Positions 24,238 to 33,392 are shown, counted from the first letter of the stretch. The stretch: DNA of 64,000 nt from Stenomitos rutilans HA7619-LM2 (GCA_019358945.1 JAHHIE010000018.1:44138-108137), one strand, 5' to 3'. Translations and numbers: made by a program. Notes: generated by a model not told the origin, from the sequence alone.

Positions 24238-25839
24238 GTGAACTCCAATCAATCCAACCAACTCCCACCTCAAGCGCCTCAGCCGATACCAACGACAGCA
24301 GCGCCTAGACCCGACCAGGTATCGCCCGTGCGTGCCTTGCTGGGGGTGATTATGCCGGTCTTAGGATCATTTCTGGCAACCCTCGATCTGCAAATGACCA
24401 ATGCCTGCCTTAAGGATGTGCAGGGCGCTTTAGGGTTTTCAGCCGATGAAGGCACCTGGGTTTCCATTGCTTACACCAGTGCCGAACTGGTGAGTATTCC
24501 ATTAGCAGGTTGGCTCAATCGGGCATTCTCGCGTCGTTGGTGTCTTTCTGCAAATGCCGTTCTGTTTGTGTGTGGCACGATCGCTGCCGCATCCGCCTGG
24601 GATCGAACATCTTTCATTATCTTTCGCTTACTGCAAGGGTTCGTCGCGGGTGTGTTTATCGTCTCTGCGTTTACGATCGTGATCACGCAAATGCCCCGGT
24701 TCAAGCAGCATATTGGTTTGGTGCTGGTGGGCATCACATCCAGTTTGCCGATTCCGATCGCTCAACTGCTGGCTGGCTGGTTTGTTGATCACTACAACTG
24801 GCAAGCGTTCTACTCCTTTGAAATTCCCCTCGGTCTGCTTTTGGTGGCTGGACTCTGGCACTGGCTTGATCCACAACCCATACAGTTATCAGTACTGAAG
24901 CAGATAGACTGGCTCGGTTTAGCATTATTAGCAATTTCCCTAATCTGTTTGATCACGGTGCTACAACGAGGCAATACTGAAAACTGGTTTGATTCTGATC
25001 AGATTGTACGACTGAGTTTGATTTCTCTCTTCTTTCTGTTGCTATTTTTTGCATGGGAAATGAGAGTTCGATCGCCGTTAATCGATATTCGACTGCTCGG
25101 AAACCGAAATTTTGCCTTCGCTAATCTGCTCAATCTTAGCGTTGGGCTAGTGCTGGCTTATACATTTGTGCTACCACAATACCTGGGACAAGTTCAAGGC
25201 TACAACACCGTTCAAATTGGGGCAGTGCTGATTTGGGGAGCAGTGGTCAATCCCTTTGTGCCGAAACTGGTGGAACATCTGGAAGCGCGGCTGGTGCTGG
25301 CGATCGGGTTAAGCATCTTCGTCGTCAGTTGCTTTATGAATTCAGCCCTGACCTACTCCAACGGTGGAGAGCAATTTGTGTGGTCACAAGTGGTACGCGC
25401 GATCGGACAACCTGTGATGGTGGTTGCCGTCTCATTTATCGCCACCAATAGAGTGCAAAGAGATCAAGCAGATTCGGTGTCTGCCATCTTTAATGGCATT
25501 CGAGTCGTCGCTGCAACGTTGGGAACGGCGTTACTGGGAACCTTACTCACCAGGCGCGAACAATTTCACTCCAATCATATTGTGGAAGCCGTTTCTTCGT
25601 ATAACACCCAGACGCAGGAGCGATTACAGCAGCTCAGTCAAGTTTTTACGAGCAAACTTGGTGATCCGAATGTCGCTCAGACTCAGGCAGCTTCAGCATT
25701 GGGAGGAACCGTTCGCCAACAGGCAACCATCATGGCGTTTAGTGACTGCTTTTATTTCATTGGGATCAGCTTAATTCTGGTTGCAGCGATTCTCTTTCTG
25801 CTCCAACGTACCAGCAAACCTGGCGAATTTACTCACTAA
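24238..25839 (+). CDS. DHA2-family MFS drug exporter (EmrB-like)
   Basis: The 533-residue protein has about 14 hydrophobic helices and the family's N-terminal motif GSFLATLDLQMTNACLKDV (motif D-like LDxTIVN position). WLNRAFSRRWCLSANAVLF is motif A, and RLLQGFVAGVFI is the conserved Arg/Gly helix. The start codon is GTG (GTGAACTCC) with little Shine-Dalgarno signal; internal starts are possible because the first 40 residues are Pro/Gln-rich. DHA2 proteins expel hydrophobic compounds in exchange for protons and often work with an EmrA-type adaptor, here probably the gene at 20588-22033. Confidence 0.92.
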   Translation: MNSNQSNQLPPQAPQPIPTTAAPRPDQVSPVRALLGVIMPVLGSFLATLDLQMTNACLKDVQGALGFSADEGTWVSIAYTSAELVSIPLAGWLNRAFSRRWCLSANAVLFVCGTIAAASAWDRTSFIIFRLLQGFVAGVFIVSAFTIVITQMPRFKQHIGLVLVGITSSLPIPIAQLLAGWFVDHYNWQAFYSFEIPLGLLLVAGLWHWLDPQPIQLSVLKQIDWLGLALLAISLICLITVLQRGNTENWFDSDQIVRLSLISLFFLLLFFAWEMRVRSPLIDIRLLGNRNFAFANLLNLSVGLVLAYTFVLPQYLGQVQGYNTVQIGAVLIWGAVVNPFVPKLVEHLEARLVLAIGLSIFVVSCFMNSALTYSNGGEQFVWSQVVRAIGQPVMVVAVSFIATNRVQRDQADSVSAIFNGIRVVAATLGTALLGTLLTRREQFHSNHIVEAVSSYNTQTQERLQQLSQVFTSKLGDPNVAQTQAASALGGTVRQQATIMAFSDCFYFIGISLILVAAILFLLQRTSKPGEFTH

Positions 25840-25869
25840 GCCTTCATTCAGGAGACGCTTGTAGCGACA

Positions 25870-25997
25870 ATGAAAGCCGTTCGATCAGCAACATTTAGGC
25901 GCTCCAGATATTCATCACATTAGATAAATTGCCGCAGCCACAACCGCAGCCAGAAAAGGTTTTGATCCGAGTTCACGCTGCCTCGATTCATCCCTTT
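25870..25997 (+). pseudogene. 5' remnant of an MDR (zinc-independent quinone oxidoreductase-like) gene
   Basis: ATG 25870 (MKAVRSATF) is preceded by AGGAG. After a frameshift the DNA encodes TLDKLPQPQPEKVLIRVHAA and then SIHPF, the standard N-terminus of medium-chain alcohol dehydrogenase/quinone oxidoreductases (E/KVLIRVHAAS). At least one frameshift and a stop interrupt it. Homology ends exactly where an IS6-type terminal sequence begins at 25998. The rest of the gene is not found in the window. Confidence 0.7.
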
Positions 25998-26299
25998 GGT
26001 TCTGTCGCAAGAATGGTAGAGTAGGAGGACAATTTCCTCTGACCTCTGTCTAAATGGCATCTACCTCTGTGTTTAAGTGGCGGCACTTTTTGCCCGACAT
26101 CATCCTTTTGAATGTGCGCTGGTACTGCCGCTACGCCTTATCTTACCGAGACTTAGAGGAGATGATGCAAGAGCGGGGGGTGCAGGTGGATCACTCTACA
26201 ATTAATCGCTGGGTACTGAAGTACGCTCCAGAGTTAGATAAACGGATTCGCCCTTATTTGAAACCGACCAACGACGAACTCTGCTACTATATTGATTAA
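25998..26299 (+). mobile_element. Left-end remnant of an IS6-family (IS240-type) insertion sequence with truncated transposase
   Basis: GGTTCTGTCGCAA at 25998-26010 resembles the terminal inverted repeat of IS6/IS240 elements. The frame 26054-26299 encodes 81 residues (FKWRHFLPDIILLNVRWYC, then LSYRDLEEMMQERGV, then VDHSTINRWV) of the N-terminal HTH part of the IS6 transposase. It stops at CYYID, just where the catalytic DDE domain (DETY) should begin. No DDE residues remain, so the element is dead. Its 3' break coincides with the operator in front of the TetR gene. Confidence 0.85.
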
Positions 26300-26318
26300 C
26301 TAATCAATCAATTAGTTA
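26297..26318 (+). promoter_or_regulatory. Candidate TetR operator at the tetR start
   Basis: A perfect inverted repeat, TAACTAAT-N6-ATTAGTTA, ends on the first base of the TetR start codon. Its inner 13-bp sequence ACTAATCAATCAA is repeated exactly in the second site at 26977-26998. No Shine-Dalgarno sequence is seen before the ATG. Confidence 0.65.
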
Positions 26319-26938
26319 TGCCTTTTCGTGACGAACAAGATTTTGAGGAACGCCGCCAGCAGATTATCGATGGTGCTCTAGAGGTCTTTGCCAGTAAAGG
26401 CTTTGAGAAAGCAACCAACAAAGATATTGCGGCGGCGGCGGGTATTGGCTCCCCTGGGCTGATTTACCACTATTTCAAAGATAAAGCGGATCTCTTTCAG
26501 CAAGTCGTTGAGCAACGGATGCCGCTGCTTCAGCTATTGACGCATGATGAGTCTGAGATTATGGGTAAGCCGCCCCGTGAAGTGTTGACCATTTTTGCCC
26601 AATCGTTTCTGCGGGTGACCGAGAATCCAACGTCGATCGCCATGGTGAAACTGCTTTTGAGTGAGGCATTTCGACAACCTGCTGTCGCTGAAATTTTCAA
26701 TGTGATCGGTCCAAGCCGCTCCATTTCCTTCCTGACCCGCTACTTAGAGAAACAGATGTCGATCGGTGCACTGAAGCCAATGGACTCAAGAGCCGCTGCT
26801 CGCTGTTTTATAGGTCCTATGATTGCGTATCTAATCACACGAGAAGTCTTTCTTCAGACTGATGTTCAGCAACTCAGCACTGATACGATGGTAGCTACAA
26901 CTGTAGAAATATTTTTGAAAGGCATGGAGCACTCGTAA
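26318..26938 (+). CDS. TetR-family regulator of the adjoining ABC export operon
   Basis: The 206-residue protein has an N-terminal TetR helix-turn-helix (RRQQIIDGALEVFASKGFEKATNKDIAAAAGIGSPGLIYHYFKDKADLFQQVV). The ligand-binding C-terminal half contains AEIFNVIGPSRSISFLTRYLEKQ. It is the first gene before a membrane fusion protein, a double ABC ATPase and two ABC-2 permeases. This is the same order as CecR(YbiH)-YbhGFSR of enterobacteria, where the TetR protein represses the exporter. Matching palindromes in front of this gene and of the adaptor suggest autoregulation and control of the operon. The IS6 remnant abuts its 5' side and may have replaced the native promoter. Confidence 0.92.
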   Translation: MPFRDEQDFEERRQQIIDGALEVFASKGFEKATNKDIAAAAGIGSPGLIYHYFKDKADLFQQVVEQRMPLLQLLTHDESEIMGKPPREVLTIFAQSFLRVTENPTSIAMVKLLLSEAFRQPAVAEIFNVIGPSRSISFLTRYLEKQMSIGALKPMDSRAAARCFIGPMIAYLITREVFLQTDVQQLSTDTMVATTVEIFLKGMEHS

Positions 26939-26976
26939 GCATGGGTGCTTTTTCTATCGATTGACTGTAAATTTTA

Positions 26977-26998
26977 GTTAATTGACTAATCAATCAAC
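26977..26998 (+). promoter_or_regulatory. Candidate TetR operator before the exporter operon
   Basis: This is a 22-bp imperfect palindrome (two mismatched base pairs) with half-site GTTRATTGAYTA, 35 bp before the adaptor ATG. It shares ACTAATCAATCAA with the site overlapping the tetR start. Binding here would block transcription of the adaptor and ABC genes. Confidence 0.65.
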
Positions 26999-27032
26999 AT
27001 TAAGAACTGGTTGAATTCCTCAAGGAGATATT

Positions 27033-28439
27033 ATGCCACCCACTCAAACCGAGACCGGCAACGATTCTAACAATGGGTCTAGACAGACGACTGGCACTCA
27101 GGTTCAGGAGAAGCCGCAAACTTCAGAGCCGGAACAGCAGCAGTCGCCTAAACCTGAGATTCCTCCCCAAAAGCCGTGGCAGAAGATTCCCAAGCCAGTC
27201 CGAATCCTAGGGGTGATTGCGCTGGTTGCCGGAGTTGGCTTTGGGGCATACCGCCTATTTTTCTACCATCCTGACGAGAACGGCATTTTTCTCAGCGGGC
27301 GGATTGAGGGCTACGAAACCGATGTCTCCGCCAAAATTGGTGGCAGAGTTGCCAATGTTGCTGCCAGGGAAGGCGATTTAGTGAAGCCAGGTCAGTTGCT
27401 CGTGGAACTGGATGATTCAGACACACGGGCACAATTGCAGGGTGCGATCGCCCGTGTTCGAGCAGCTCAGGAGCGGTTGCAGCGGACTCATCAGCAGCTA
27501 CCAGTTTTGCAAGCACAATTGGCGCAGGCATCCCTGACAACTCAGCAATCTGGGCAGGACAGTGAAGGTCGTGTTCTGGAATCTGAGAATTCAGTTGCCG
27601 CCAGTCGATCTCAACTTGCAGAGGCACAAGAAAATTTGATATTAGCGCGAGCAAAGCAGCGGCGAACCAGTTTTCTCTATGGTCAGGGTGCGGTGTCTGC
27701 CCAGCAACAGGATGAGGACAATGCCTCATTTGGTACGGCTCAAGCTCGTGTCGCTGCCGCCAAGCAGCAGGTTGATTCGGCTCAGGGACGGTTAAAACAA
27801 GCTCAGGCAACTGCCCAAAATCCATCCATTCGAGCAACTCAGGAATTACAAGTTCAGAAGCAGATTGCTCAAGCGCAAACCGATATTGCTGTCTCTCAGC
27901 AGGAATATCAGGATGCTAAAGCCAATCAGGCACAGATCCAGGCGAACCTGAATTATCTGGTGGTGAAAAGCCCGATGGAAGGGGATGTGATTACGCGATC
28001 GGTGGAGCCTGGGGAAGTCGTGGCAGCAGGCGCACCATTGCTGACGTTGGTCAACAAGAATCAGCTCTATCTGCGCGGTTTTGTTCCCGAAGGACAGATT
28101 GGCAAGGTCAGAATTGGACAATCGGCTCAGGTTTATCTAGATGCCTTTCCCGATCGTCCTCTGGAAGCTACAGTTTCACGAATTGATCCGAAAGCCAGCT
28201 TCACACCGGAAAACACCTACTTCAAGAAGGATCGGGTGACGCAGGTGTTTGGTGTGGAATTGACGTTGAAAAATTCAGAGGGGTTGGCAAAGCAAGGAAT
28301 GCCTGCGGATGGGCGGGTTCTATTGCCAGAGAGCGATCGTAAACAATCGAAGATCCTGTTACCGGGTGCATTGGGTTTTATTAACTCGACCATAACTGAC
28401 CTTACACATCGGACTGCCTTCATTCCTCAATTCCCTTAA
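27033..28439 (+). CDS. HlyD-family membrane fusion protein of an ABC-2 exporter (YbhG-like)
   Basis: The 468-residue protein follows a strong CAAGGAG site. It has a Gln/Pro-rich tail, a transmembrane helix (ILGVIALVAGVGFGAYRLFF), a lipoyl half (SAKIGGRVANVAAREGDLV), a coiled-coil hairpin rich in Ala/Gln, the second lipoyl half (VKSPMEGDVITRSVEPGEVV) and a beta barrel. It should link the permease pair encoded downstream to an outer-membrane channel. The order TetR-adaptor-ATPase-permease-permease is that of YbhGFSR systems. The N-terminal cytosolic tail of about 45 residues is longer than in YbhG. Confidence 0.9.
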   Translation: MPPTQTETGNDSNNGSRQTTGTQVQEKPQTSEPEQQQSPKPEIPPQKPWQKIPKPVRILGVIALVAGVGFGAYRLFFYHPDENGIFLSGRIEGYETDVSAKIGGRVANVAAREGDLVKPGQLLVELDDSDTRAQLQGAIARVRAAQERLQRTHQQLPVLQAQLAQASLTTQQSGQDSEGRVLESENSVAASRSQLAEAQENLILARAKQRRTSFLYGQGAVSAQQQDEDNASFGTAQARVAAAKQQVDSAQGRLKQAQATAQNPSIRATQELQVQKQIAQAQTDIAVSQQEYQDAKANQAQIQANLNYLVVKSPMEGDVITRSVEPGEVVAAGAPLLTLVNKNQLYLRGFVPEGQIGKVRIGQSAQVYLDAFPDRPLEATVSRIDPKASFTPENTYFKKDRVTQVFGVELTLKNSEGLAKQGMPADGRVLLPESDRKQSKILLPGALGFINSTITDLTHRTAFIPQFP

Positions 28440-28535
28440 GACGGGAAGGGAAAACAAATTGAAGTCCTTGCTCCTTTGGGGGCGAGGTTAAGTGGGGCAA
28501 AATGCGATCGCAGTCGTTGCTAGGTTAACAGAACA

Positions 28536-30515
28536 ATGACACAAACTCTTTCATCTACAGCGTCAAGTCAGCGCTCCAATGCTCCTGTAATTTCCATTCG
28601 CGATTTGCACCATCGTTATGGTAAGCGAGATGAGGAAGCGGTGGCAGGCATCAATTTAGATATGTACCCCGGTGAGATCTTTGGCTTAATTGGTCCAGAT
28701 GGCGCGGGCAAAACAACCACGTTTCAGATTCTCTCAGGCGTGATGCCACAAACCAGCGGTATTGTGGAAGTACTGGGGTCTTCTCCAAGAGATATGCGGT
28801 TGGAAATGGGCTATCTGACCCAACGCTTTAGTCTCTATCAAGACATGAGCGTGATCGAGAATCTGCGGTATGTGGCAGGCTTGCGAGAAGTCAGCGACAA
28901 GGATTTCAAGACTCGCAGTGAACACTATTTTGAACTGTTAGATTTAGCCCGTTTCAAAGAGCGTTTGGCAGGGCGGCTCTCTGGTGGGATGAAGCAAAAA
29001 CTGGCGCTTTGCTGCACGCTAATTCACAATCCTCGCATCGTGCTGTTAGATGAACCAACGACTGGTGTTGATCCCATCTCACGCCGAGAGTTTTGGGACA
29101 TTTTGGCACAGCTGGCTGCAATGGAAGGGATTACGACTGTGGTGGCAACGCCTTATCTCGATGAAGCGGAGCGCTGTTCTCGCATTGCGTTGATCTATGA
29201 AGGGCAGATTCAGCAGTGCGACACACCCGCAAAGGTGAAGGCAAGCTTGCAGGTAAAGCGGTTGGAGGTGTCCTTACCCGTTGACCAACTCGATCGGGCT
29301 GAAAGAATTCTTAAGAGCAGTGTGGATGTACAGGAGTTGACTTCTGATGTGCAGCGGTATGGCGATCGGCTCGATGTCCTCACGGCACAGCCAAAAGACG
29401 TTCAAAGCCAGATTCAACGAGTATTGCAACAGCAGCAAATTCAAGCCAAAAACTTTGCCATTGATACGCCCACGCTAGAAAACGTTTTTGTTGCCCGTCT
29501 GCGCGAGTTAAAGGGTGACAGTCAGGTGAGCGATTATCCGCGCATTCGTCCGGTGGAGGAGGCGAGAGGAACGGCAATCGGTGCTCAGGATTTGAATAAA
29601 ACCTTTGGTGATTTTCGCGCAGTTAAACATATCAACCTGGATATTCAATACGGTGAAGTCTTTGGTTTATTAGGGGCAAATGGTGCCGGAAAAACAACCG
29701 CGATTAAAATGCTGTGCGGTTTGCTGCCAGCCACGTCTGGCAAGGTCACACTGGCAGGTGAAACAGGAGAACTCCGCAGCGAAACGGTTCGTCAGCGCAT
29801 TGGTTATATGTCTCAAAAATTTACGCTGTATGACGATCTAACGATCGACCAGAATCTTGAATTCTACTGTGGCGTTTACGACATTCCGCGCCGTCAGCGC
29901 CCTGCCAAGAAAAACTGGGTACTGCAAATGAGCGATCTGGTTGGGCAAGAATCCCTAATGACCAAAGAGTTGCCCGGTGGTTGGAAACAGCGCGTTGCCT
30001 TCGGTGCCGCCGTCATGCACGAACCGAAAATTGTCTTCTTGGATGAACCAACCTCAGGTGTAGACCCGCTTGCCCGTCGTCAGTTTTGGCGCTGGATTAA
30101 CGAGTTTGCCCGTAACGGTATGGCAATTTTGGTGACAACGCATTACCTAGAAGAAGCAGAACAGTGCCATCGGTTGGGCTTTATGGTGGCAGGCGAACTG
30201 GTTGCACAGGGTACACCGCGACAGGTCAAAGATGATCAACCCGGACGACTAGTGGAATGGGAGTGCGATCCACTTCAAAAGGCATCCGATTTGCTGAAGC
30301 AACACTTCGATCGCTGGCGAGTATCCATCTTTGGTTCACGATTGCATACGATTTTGGACGATCCAGACAACCAAATTTCTCAGGTGGAAAACTTGCTGCA
30401 ATCCAATCGCATTCAAATTCAAAGCCATCGTGAAATTGAGTTTTCCCTGGAAGATGTGTTCATTAGTGTAGTGGATCAGGCACGACAACGTGGCTTAGAC
30501 GTTCCAACAGACTAG
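28536..30515 (+). CDS. Fused double ATP-binding ABC protein (YbhF-like)
   Basis: Two ABC domains lie in one 659-residue chain. The first has Walker A GPDGAGKTT, signature LSGGMKQK and Walker B RIVLLDEPTTG. The second has GANGAGKTT, a degenerate signature LPGGWKQR, and IVFLDEPTSG. The D-loop, Q-loop and H-loop (TTHYLEEAE) are in place; in the first domain the H-loop is TPYLDEAE, lacking His. The asymmetry suggests one weak and one strong ATP site, as in other heterodimeric ABC exporters. The gene ends 8 bp before the first permease and shares its AGGAGG. Confidence 0.94.
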   Translation: MTQTLSSTASSQRSNAPVISIRDLHHRYGKRDEEAVAGINLDMYPGEIFGLIGPDGAGKTTTFQILSGVMPQTSGIVEVLGSSPRDMRLEMGYLTQRFSLYQDMSVIENLRYVAGLREVSDKDFKTRSEHYFELLDLARFKERLAGRLSGGMKQKLALCCTLIHNPRIVLLDEPTTGVDPISRREFWDILAQLAAMEGITTVVATPYLDEAERCSRIALIYEGQIQQCDTPAKVKASLQVKRLEVSLPVDQLDRAERILKSSVDVQELTSDVQRYGDRLDVLTAQPKDVQSQIQRVLQQQQIQAKNFAIDTPTLENVFVARLRELKGDSQVSDYPRIRPVEEARGTAIGAQDLNKTFGDFRAVKHINLDIQYGEVFGLLGANGAGKTTAIKMLCGLLPATSGKVTLAGETGELRSETVRQRIGYMSQKFTLYDDLTIDQNLEFYCGVYDIPRRQRPAKKNWVLQMSDLVGQESLMTKELPGGWKQRVAFGAAVMHEPKIVFLDEPTSGVDPLARRQFWRWINEFARNGMAILVTTHYLEEAEQCHRLGFMVAGELVAQGTPRQVKDDQPGRLVEWECDPLQKASDLLKQHFDRWRVSIFGSRLHTILDDPDNQISQVENLLQSNRIQIQSHREIEFSLEDVFISVVDQARQRGLDVPTD

Positions 30516-30523
30516 GAGGCAAA

Positions 30524-31657
30524 GTGACAGTACAATCAACCGTTCGACCCAAACGCATCGTGGCTCAGATCATTAAAGAGCTATCCCAGTTAGGGCGCGA
30601 TCGCCTGACGCTAACAATGGCGTTGGGCTTACCATTAGTCCTGTTGCTACTGTTTGGGTTTTCCACCTCGCTCGATGTGAATCGATTGGATTTTGCCATT
30701 CAAGACCTCGACAATACCCGCCTGAGTCGAGAATACATTGCCACCTTTGAACGCACTAACAAATTTCACGTCGTGGCTCAAGGTTCCACCGTTAATATCC
30801 CCAAACTGCTCGATCAGGGACGAATTTTAGCCGGATTGGTCATTCCACCAGAGTTTTCTCGCGACTTGAAGCGCTTTGAGCGTGATGCCCAGGCGCAGGT
30901 GCTAGTCGATGGTACCGATGCCAATACTGCCAACATCGTGCGGGGATACGTCAGCGCCACGACGAATGAATTCGTTCAGAATCTGCAATCAACGGCTTCC
31001 AGACCGCCTGTGAATCTGCAAACACGGCTCTGGTTTAATCCAGGGTTGGAAACTCTGAAATATATCGGACCGGGAGCGCTCGCCATTACCGTCACCTTAT
31101 TTCCGGCGCTATTAGCGGGTTTAGCAACCGCAAAAGAGCGTGAACAAAGCACCATTTTACAGGTGTATGCGTCCAGTCTGACCGGAATTGAGTACTTACT
31201 GGGAAAAGCGATCGCCTACTGGCTAGTCGGCATGGCAGAGGTTTTACTGGTAAACCTGGAGGCGTGGCTGTTTCTTGGACTTTGGTTTGTGGGCGACCCT
31301 ACACCGGTGATTGTGGGTTCTGCCCTTTACATTGCCTGTGGGGTGTTATGGGGAATTTTCTTAGGAGCTAATGCTACAGCCCAGAGTGCCGTGATTCAAT
31401 CCGTCTCTTTCACGGCGTTCCTATTATCGTTGCAATTTTCTGGCTACATTTATCCTGTTTCCAACATTCCGGTTGCGTTGCGCTGGCTTTCCAGTGTTGT
31501 TCCGGCACGGCATTACATTTTGATCACGCGAGATGCCTTTGCCAGAGGAATTGGTTGGGTGGGTATCTGGGGAGCAATGCTGGCGCTGGTATTGTTGGCG
31601 GGGCTGTTCTTTTTTCTAGCATGGCGCAAATTGCGAAAGATGCAAGTGGAGACTTAA
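30524..31657 (+). CDS. ABC-2 type permease (YbhS-like)
   Basis: GTG start with AGGAGG seven bases before it. The 377-residue protein has one N-terminal transmembrane helix (LTLTMALGLPLVLLLLFGF), a large extracytoplasmic domain (FAIQDLDNTRLSREYI, then RDLKRFERDAQAQVLVDGTDANTA) and five further helices towards the C-terminus. This is the ABC2_membrane_3 topology of YbhS/YhhJ exporters. LWFNPGLETLKYIGPGALA is a typical re-entry segment. It is paired with the next gene, whose ATG follows its stop directly. The likely cargo is amphiphilic drugs or lipids by analogy. Confidence 0.9.
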   Translation: MTVQSTVRPKRIVAQIIKELSQLGRDRLTLTMALGLPLVLLLLFGFSTSLDVNRLDFAIQDLDNTRLSREYIATFERTNKFHVVAQGSTVNIPKLLDQGRILAGLVIPPEFSRDLKRFERDAQAQVLVDGTDANTANIVRGYVSATTNEFVQNLQSTASRPPVNLQTRLWFNPGLETLKYIGPGALAITVTLFPALLAGLATAKEREQSTILQVYASSLTGIEYLLGKAIAYWLVGMAEVLLVNLEAWLFLGLWFVGDPTPVIVGSALYIACGVLWGIFLGANATAQSAVIQSVSFTAFLLSLQFSGYIYPVSNIPVALRWLSSVVPARHYILITRDAFARGIGWVGIWGAMLALVLLAGLFFFLAWRKLRKMQVET

Positions 31658-33151
31658 ATGAAACGTTTTATCAACTACTTCGATAAAATTTTTGGGAATC
31701 GATTTTTAGCGCTGATTGGAAAAGAAGTGGCGCAAATTCTCCACAATCGCCAGCTTCTGATTCAGCTATTGGTTCCCCCAACCGTCTTTCTGATTCTGTT
31801 TGGCTTGGCGCTCAATCCAACCTTTCAAAATCTCAAAGTGGGAATTACAGATTATAGCCACAGTCGTTATTCCCGTGAATTGATTGAGTTATTTAGCCAA
31901 ACCGATGCCTTTGTCATCAGTCGATATTACTCCGATCAACAGGATATGCAGTCTGAACTCGCCAAAGGAAATCTGACGGTTGGCGTTACGATTCCACCTG
32001 AGTTTGGTCGCGATCTTGCCCGCAAACGTCCCGCACAGTTGCAAGCAATGTTTGATGCGGTTGATGCGAATACTGCCCGTGTAGCTTCCGGTTATTTGAC
32101 TCAATTAGTGGGCGATTATAATGCCCGACGATCGACCGAAAATTCGCGTCAAAAAGGTGCTGGAATTACAACAACTAACTTAAGCCAGCAAAGCAATCAA
32201 TCGAACTCAACCACAACGAACTCAACTGCAACGAACTCGACCACAAGCAGTTCTACTAATCAACAAAATATCGATTCAATTAATACAACAAATCAGCAGA
32301 CGAGCAATCCTAGCGATTCAACCTCAACAAACTCCGGCAATCAATCCGGTAGTTTTTCTAATTCCCCTGATTCTTCAACGAACCTAAATACCAGTTCCAC
32401 TTCAGGAAACTCATCGAATCAAACGTCTAGCCAGAGAAACCAGTCCACTACAACAAATTCATCACCGACTAATTCTGTACCTGTTACGAATCCACCTCTT
32501 CCGCAAAATCAGGTGCAGTTAAGCACCTCTGTCTTTTACAATCCCGGACTGGAAGCATCCTGGTTTATTGTGCCAGGAACGATCGGCATCCTGATGACGG
32601 TGTTGGGATCACAGGCGGCGGCTTCATTGGTCGTCCGTGAGAAAGAAGCCGGAACAATCGAACAGTTAATGATGACTCCTGCCTCAAACACGCAAGTCAT
32701 TTTAGCGAAGATTTGTCCCTTACTGCTGATATTAACGTTCGATGCCACGATCGCGATCCTCATTAGCAGACTCGTCTTTGGCATGCCATTTCGAGGTAAT
32801 TTCATCCTCTTCATTAGCATTTCCATCCTGTACTTTTTCGTTGGCATCAGTATTGGCATTCTCATTGCAACCTTTGCTAAAAACGAGCAACAAGCGCTGC
32901 TGACCACGTTTTTTATTAACCCGCCATTAGTCCTGCTATCGGGAGGAAATTCGCCGATCGCCGCCATGCCAACCTTTTTTCAATGGCTCACCTATCTTGA
33001 TCCCATGCGCTATTACATTGAAGTGTGTCGGGGGGTTTTGCTCAAAGGTGTTGGCTTAGGATCACTTTGGCATCAGGTTTTAATCCTATTAATCTTCGCA
33101 ATCGTTCTAACAACGCTGAGTATTCAGCAATTTCGCCGCCAATTGAGCTAA
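31658..33151 (+). CDS. ABC-2 type permease (YbhR-like) with long Ser/Thr/Asn/Gln-rich loop
   Basis: The 497-residue protein has the same topology as the upstream permease. Residues 166-285 (about 32153-32512) are a low-complexity insertion almost wholly Ser, Thr, Asn and Gln, placed in the extracytoplasmic domain before FYNPGLEASWFIVPG. Normal relatives of about 370-380 residues lack it. The six membrane helices and LVVREKEAGTIEQLMMTP are intact, so it should still work as a transporter. The loop has many N-x-S/T triplets and would be long and unstructured. It is the last gene of the operon. Confidence 0.9.
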   Translation: MKRFINYFDKIFGNRFLALIGKEVAQILHNRQLLIQLLVPPTVFLILFGLALNPTFQNLKVGITDYSHSRYSRELIELFSQTDAFVISRYYSDQQDMQSELAKGNLTVGVTIPPEFGRDLARKRPAQLQAMFDAVDANTARVASGYLTQLVGDYNARRSTENSRQKGAGITTTNLSQQSNQSNSTTTNSTATNSTTSSSTNQQNIDSINTTNQQTSNPSDSTSTNSGNQSGSFSNSPDSSTNLNTSSTSGNSSNQTSSQRNQSTTTNSSPTNSVPVTNPPLPQNQVQLSTSVFYNPGLEASWFIVPGTIGILMTVLGSQAAASLVVREKEAGTIEQLMMTPASNTQVILAKICPLLLILTFDATIAILISRLVFGMPFRGNFILFISISILYFFVGISIGILIATFAKNEQQALLTTFFINPPLVLLSGGNSPIAAMPTFFQWLTYLDPMRYYIEVCRGVLLKGVGLGSLWHQVLILLIFAIVLTTLSIQQFRRQLS

Positions 33152-33281
33152 GGTTAAGTGCTTCCAACCGCTTTGGTTGTCCCATCACGGGTGTTGCACG
33201 AACTGTTGATATGCTAACGGGCACGAGTCGTTGAACTGGTCAGCAAACAAACTGACCATGAGAAACGCACTCATGACCAAC

Positions 33282-33296
33282 GGCTGTGTTGCAAAG
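33282..33296 (+). other. Possible solo IS6-type terminal sequence
   Basis: GGCTGTGTTGCAAAG resembles the IS6/IS240 end consensus and the IS end at 25998 (GGTTCTGTCGCAAG), in the same orientation. No transposase coding follows. It lies in the 240-bp gap between the permease stop and the DUF2231 gene and may be chance. Confidence 0.3.
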
Positions 33297-33392
33297 ATGA
33301 TAGGTTCGTATCCCAAATTTCGACCTTGTTGCTTCAGCGAGTCTAAAACAGGTCTATCGTTTGTGTCTCTATGCTTCTTGTGATAGAAGCGT

